64,000 nt of DNA from Chamaecyparis obtusa (taxonomy: Eukaryota > Streptophyta > Pinopsida > Cupressales > Cupressaceae). The notes under the pieces were generated by a model. The model was not told the DNA's origin. It worked only from the letters and a program-made list of their open reading frames with translations, and ran no database searches. Shown in pieces: positions 62,954 to 64,000 of the stretch; positions within the stretch are counted from its first letter, which is position 1, and every line of letters begins with the position of its first letter. The position numbers and the translations under genes are program-made. The DNA lies in the NCBI GenBank assembly GCA_027943335.1, contig BSBK01003569.1, positions 60,001 through 124,000 on the forward strand. Reading direction: 5' to 3'.

Positions 62954-64000
62954 ATGCCTCCATGGAGGGAACATGGTAGAAGAGCTGGTGTTGTAACACC
63001 TAAGGTTAGAGAAATCCAGAGACAAGTGCAGGCATTGTAAGATGATATTTGCAGAGTAATGAATCTTAATGTCAGAGACAAAAGTGAGGATGAAGCCGGA
63101 GAAGAAGATCAACAAGGAGAAGTCATATTTGTGAACACGGAGGAAGAAAGACTTTTTTGGGCTATCTCAAAGATCGGGAAGAGACCTAAGATTGAGGTTC
63201 TAACATTTTTTGAAAATCTTAACCCAGAAGAGTTGATCGACTGGATCAATGAATGTGAAGAATATTTTGAGTATGAAGATATTGAGGATCCTGATCGAGT
63301 CAAGTTTGCGAAGGCCAGACTGAAGGGTCATGCAAAGATCTGGTGGCAAGAGACTCAGTTGGAGAAAAATCAAAGAGGAAAGGATAAAATCACAAGATGG
63401 GGGTGGATGGTGGGTAAATTGAAGCAACAGTTCATTCCTACTGATTATAACCTTCACCTACTGAGAAAAATGCAAAGTTTGAAACAAGCAGGAAGATCTG
63501 TTCAGGAGTATAGGGAGGAGTTGTATCGAATCCTCATCAGAATAGGCCATGTCAAAGATGATAAGGAGAAATTTGTTTGTTACCTTAATGGGTTGAGGCC
63601 GAGCATTCAAGAGGAATTGAATCTGGTTCGAATGAACAATATTGAAGAGGCATACCAATTTTCCCTAAAAGTAGGGGAAAATTTGAACAAGAAGTTTGAG
63701 AGTAGACAAAGTGGAAGAGGTCATGATGGAAGATCTAGTGGACGGTCATATGGAGATCGAAATGAAGATTTGAAAAATCAGGATGAGGGTAGTAATAGTT
63801 AGAATTAGAGAGGAGATAATTTTAGTCATTTCCAAGATCAAAACAATAGAGATCAGAGAGGAAGAGGAAGAAGACAAGGTTTGGGAAGAAGAAGCTTCTG
63901 TGGTACATGTTTTCACTATGGAGAAGAAGGTCATAGGGCATTTGAATATTCTCAATGCCAAGGAGGGATAGATAGGAGGAACGAAGGCCAGGCTAGAGTT
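62954..64000 (+). pseudogene. Unit 3 gag, cut by window end
   Basis: Gag of the third unit from about 62954. It contains an open stretch 63059-63802 (247 codons) with ELIDWINECEEYFEYEDIED, KIWWQETQLEKN and SIQEELNLVRM. It lacks the KI.W and KK.DE stops shared by units 1 and 2, so it is closer to the ancestral sequence. It has its own stops at 63039 and near 63800, and a degraded knuckle (CFHYGEEGHRAFEY) near 63907. Whether the downstream pol region carries the same deletion cannot be seen. Confidence 0.85.

Larger units (their letters stand above)
54843..64000 (+). mobile_element. Tandem array of a deleted chromovirus: three LTRs, three internal regions
   Basis: The order is LTR 54843-55702, internal, LTR 58388-59247, internal, LTR 61936-62793, internal to the window end. 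Repeat periods are 3,545 and 3,548 bp. Neighbouring units share LTRs, with no flanking DNA between them, as expected after unequal recombination between LTRs. Each unit has the same Met-tRNA PBS and a gag-pol remnant. In units 1 and 2 RT, RNase H and the integrase core are deleted at the same place. The third unit continues past the window. Confidence 0.9.

Overview
This window looks like non-genic, repeat-dense nuclear DNA from a seed plant with a large genome. It holds many nested and decayed retrotransposons, initiator-Met-tRNA primer sites, LINEs with DUF4283-type ORF1 and plant RNase H tails, chromodomain Ty3/gypsy elements, AT-rich spacers and microsatellites. A gymnosperm is possible but I cannot prove it. 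I find no host gene, no tRNA or rRNA gene, and no prokaryotic feature.

Layout. 1-7.9 kb: a minus-strand LINE (ORF1, then the start of the ORF2 endonuclease). It is interrupted by two LTR insertions, 1481-2230 and 2396-6651, each with TG..CA ends and a perfect 5-bp target duplication; removing them restores one ORF1 reading frame. 7.9-20.5 kb: mostly unrecognised AT-rich DNA with one heavily decayed minus-strand ORF (9.9-13.7 kb). 20.5-30.0 kb: a degenerate copia-like zinc-knuckle remnant, then the 3' end of a plus-strand LINE. A complete 7,440-bp minus-strand LTR element (Element I, 22462-29901, TSD GGGAA) splits that LINE. 30.0-32.0 kb: unrecognised degraded coding DNA split by a 335-bp TRIM element (31137-31471). 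32.0-39.8 kb: the 3' end of another LINE, split by a 6.6-kb chromovirus (33113-39722, TSD CATGG) that has lost part of RT, RNase H and the first part of integrase. 40.0-41.6 kb: a decayed ORF with a VTGLS motif. 42.0-52.0 kb: a copia-like remnant with its 3' LTR, into which Element II (44529-51667) is inserted. 52.0-54.8 kb: AT-rich DNA with nothing recognised. 54.8-64.0 kb: a tandem LTR-internal-LTR-internal-LTR-internal array of a deleted chromovirus, running off the window.

Most notable. Elements I and II have complete LTR architecture (PBS, PPT, LTR pairs) but no protease, integrase, RT or RNase H. Each carries the same two genes: a coiled-coil CCHC zinc-knuckle protein, then a protein of about 1,030-1,045 codons that I cannot assign to a known family. 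The two large proteins share a conserved block although they have diverged elsewhere. Elements I and II and the copia-like remnant around Element II can each form a hairpin that brackets the polypurine tract and the start of U3. The arm sequences differ but stay complementary. In the tandem array, two copies share an in-frame deletion that joins gag-protease to the integrase tail and chromodomain, keeping one reading frame of about 830 codons apart from stop codons.
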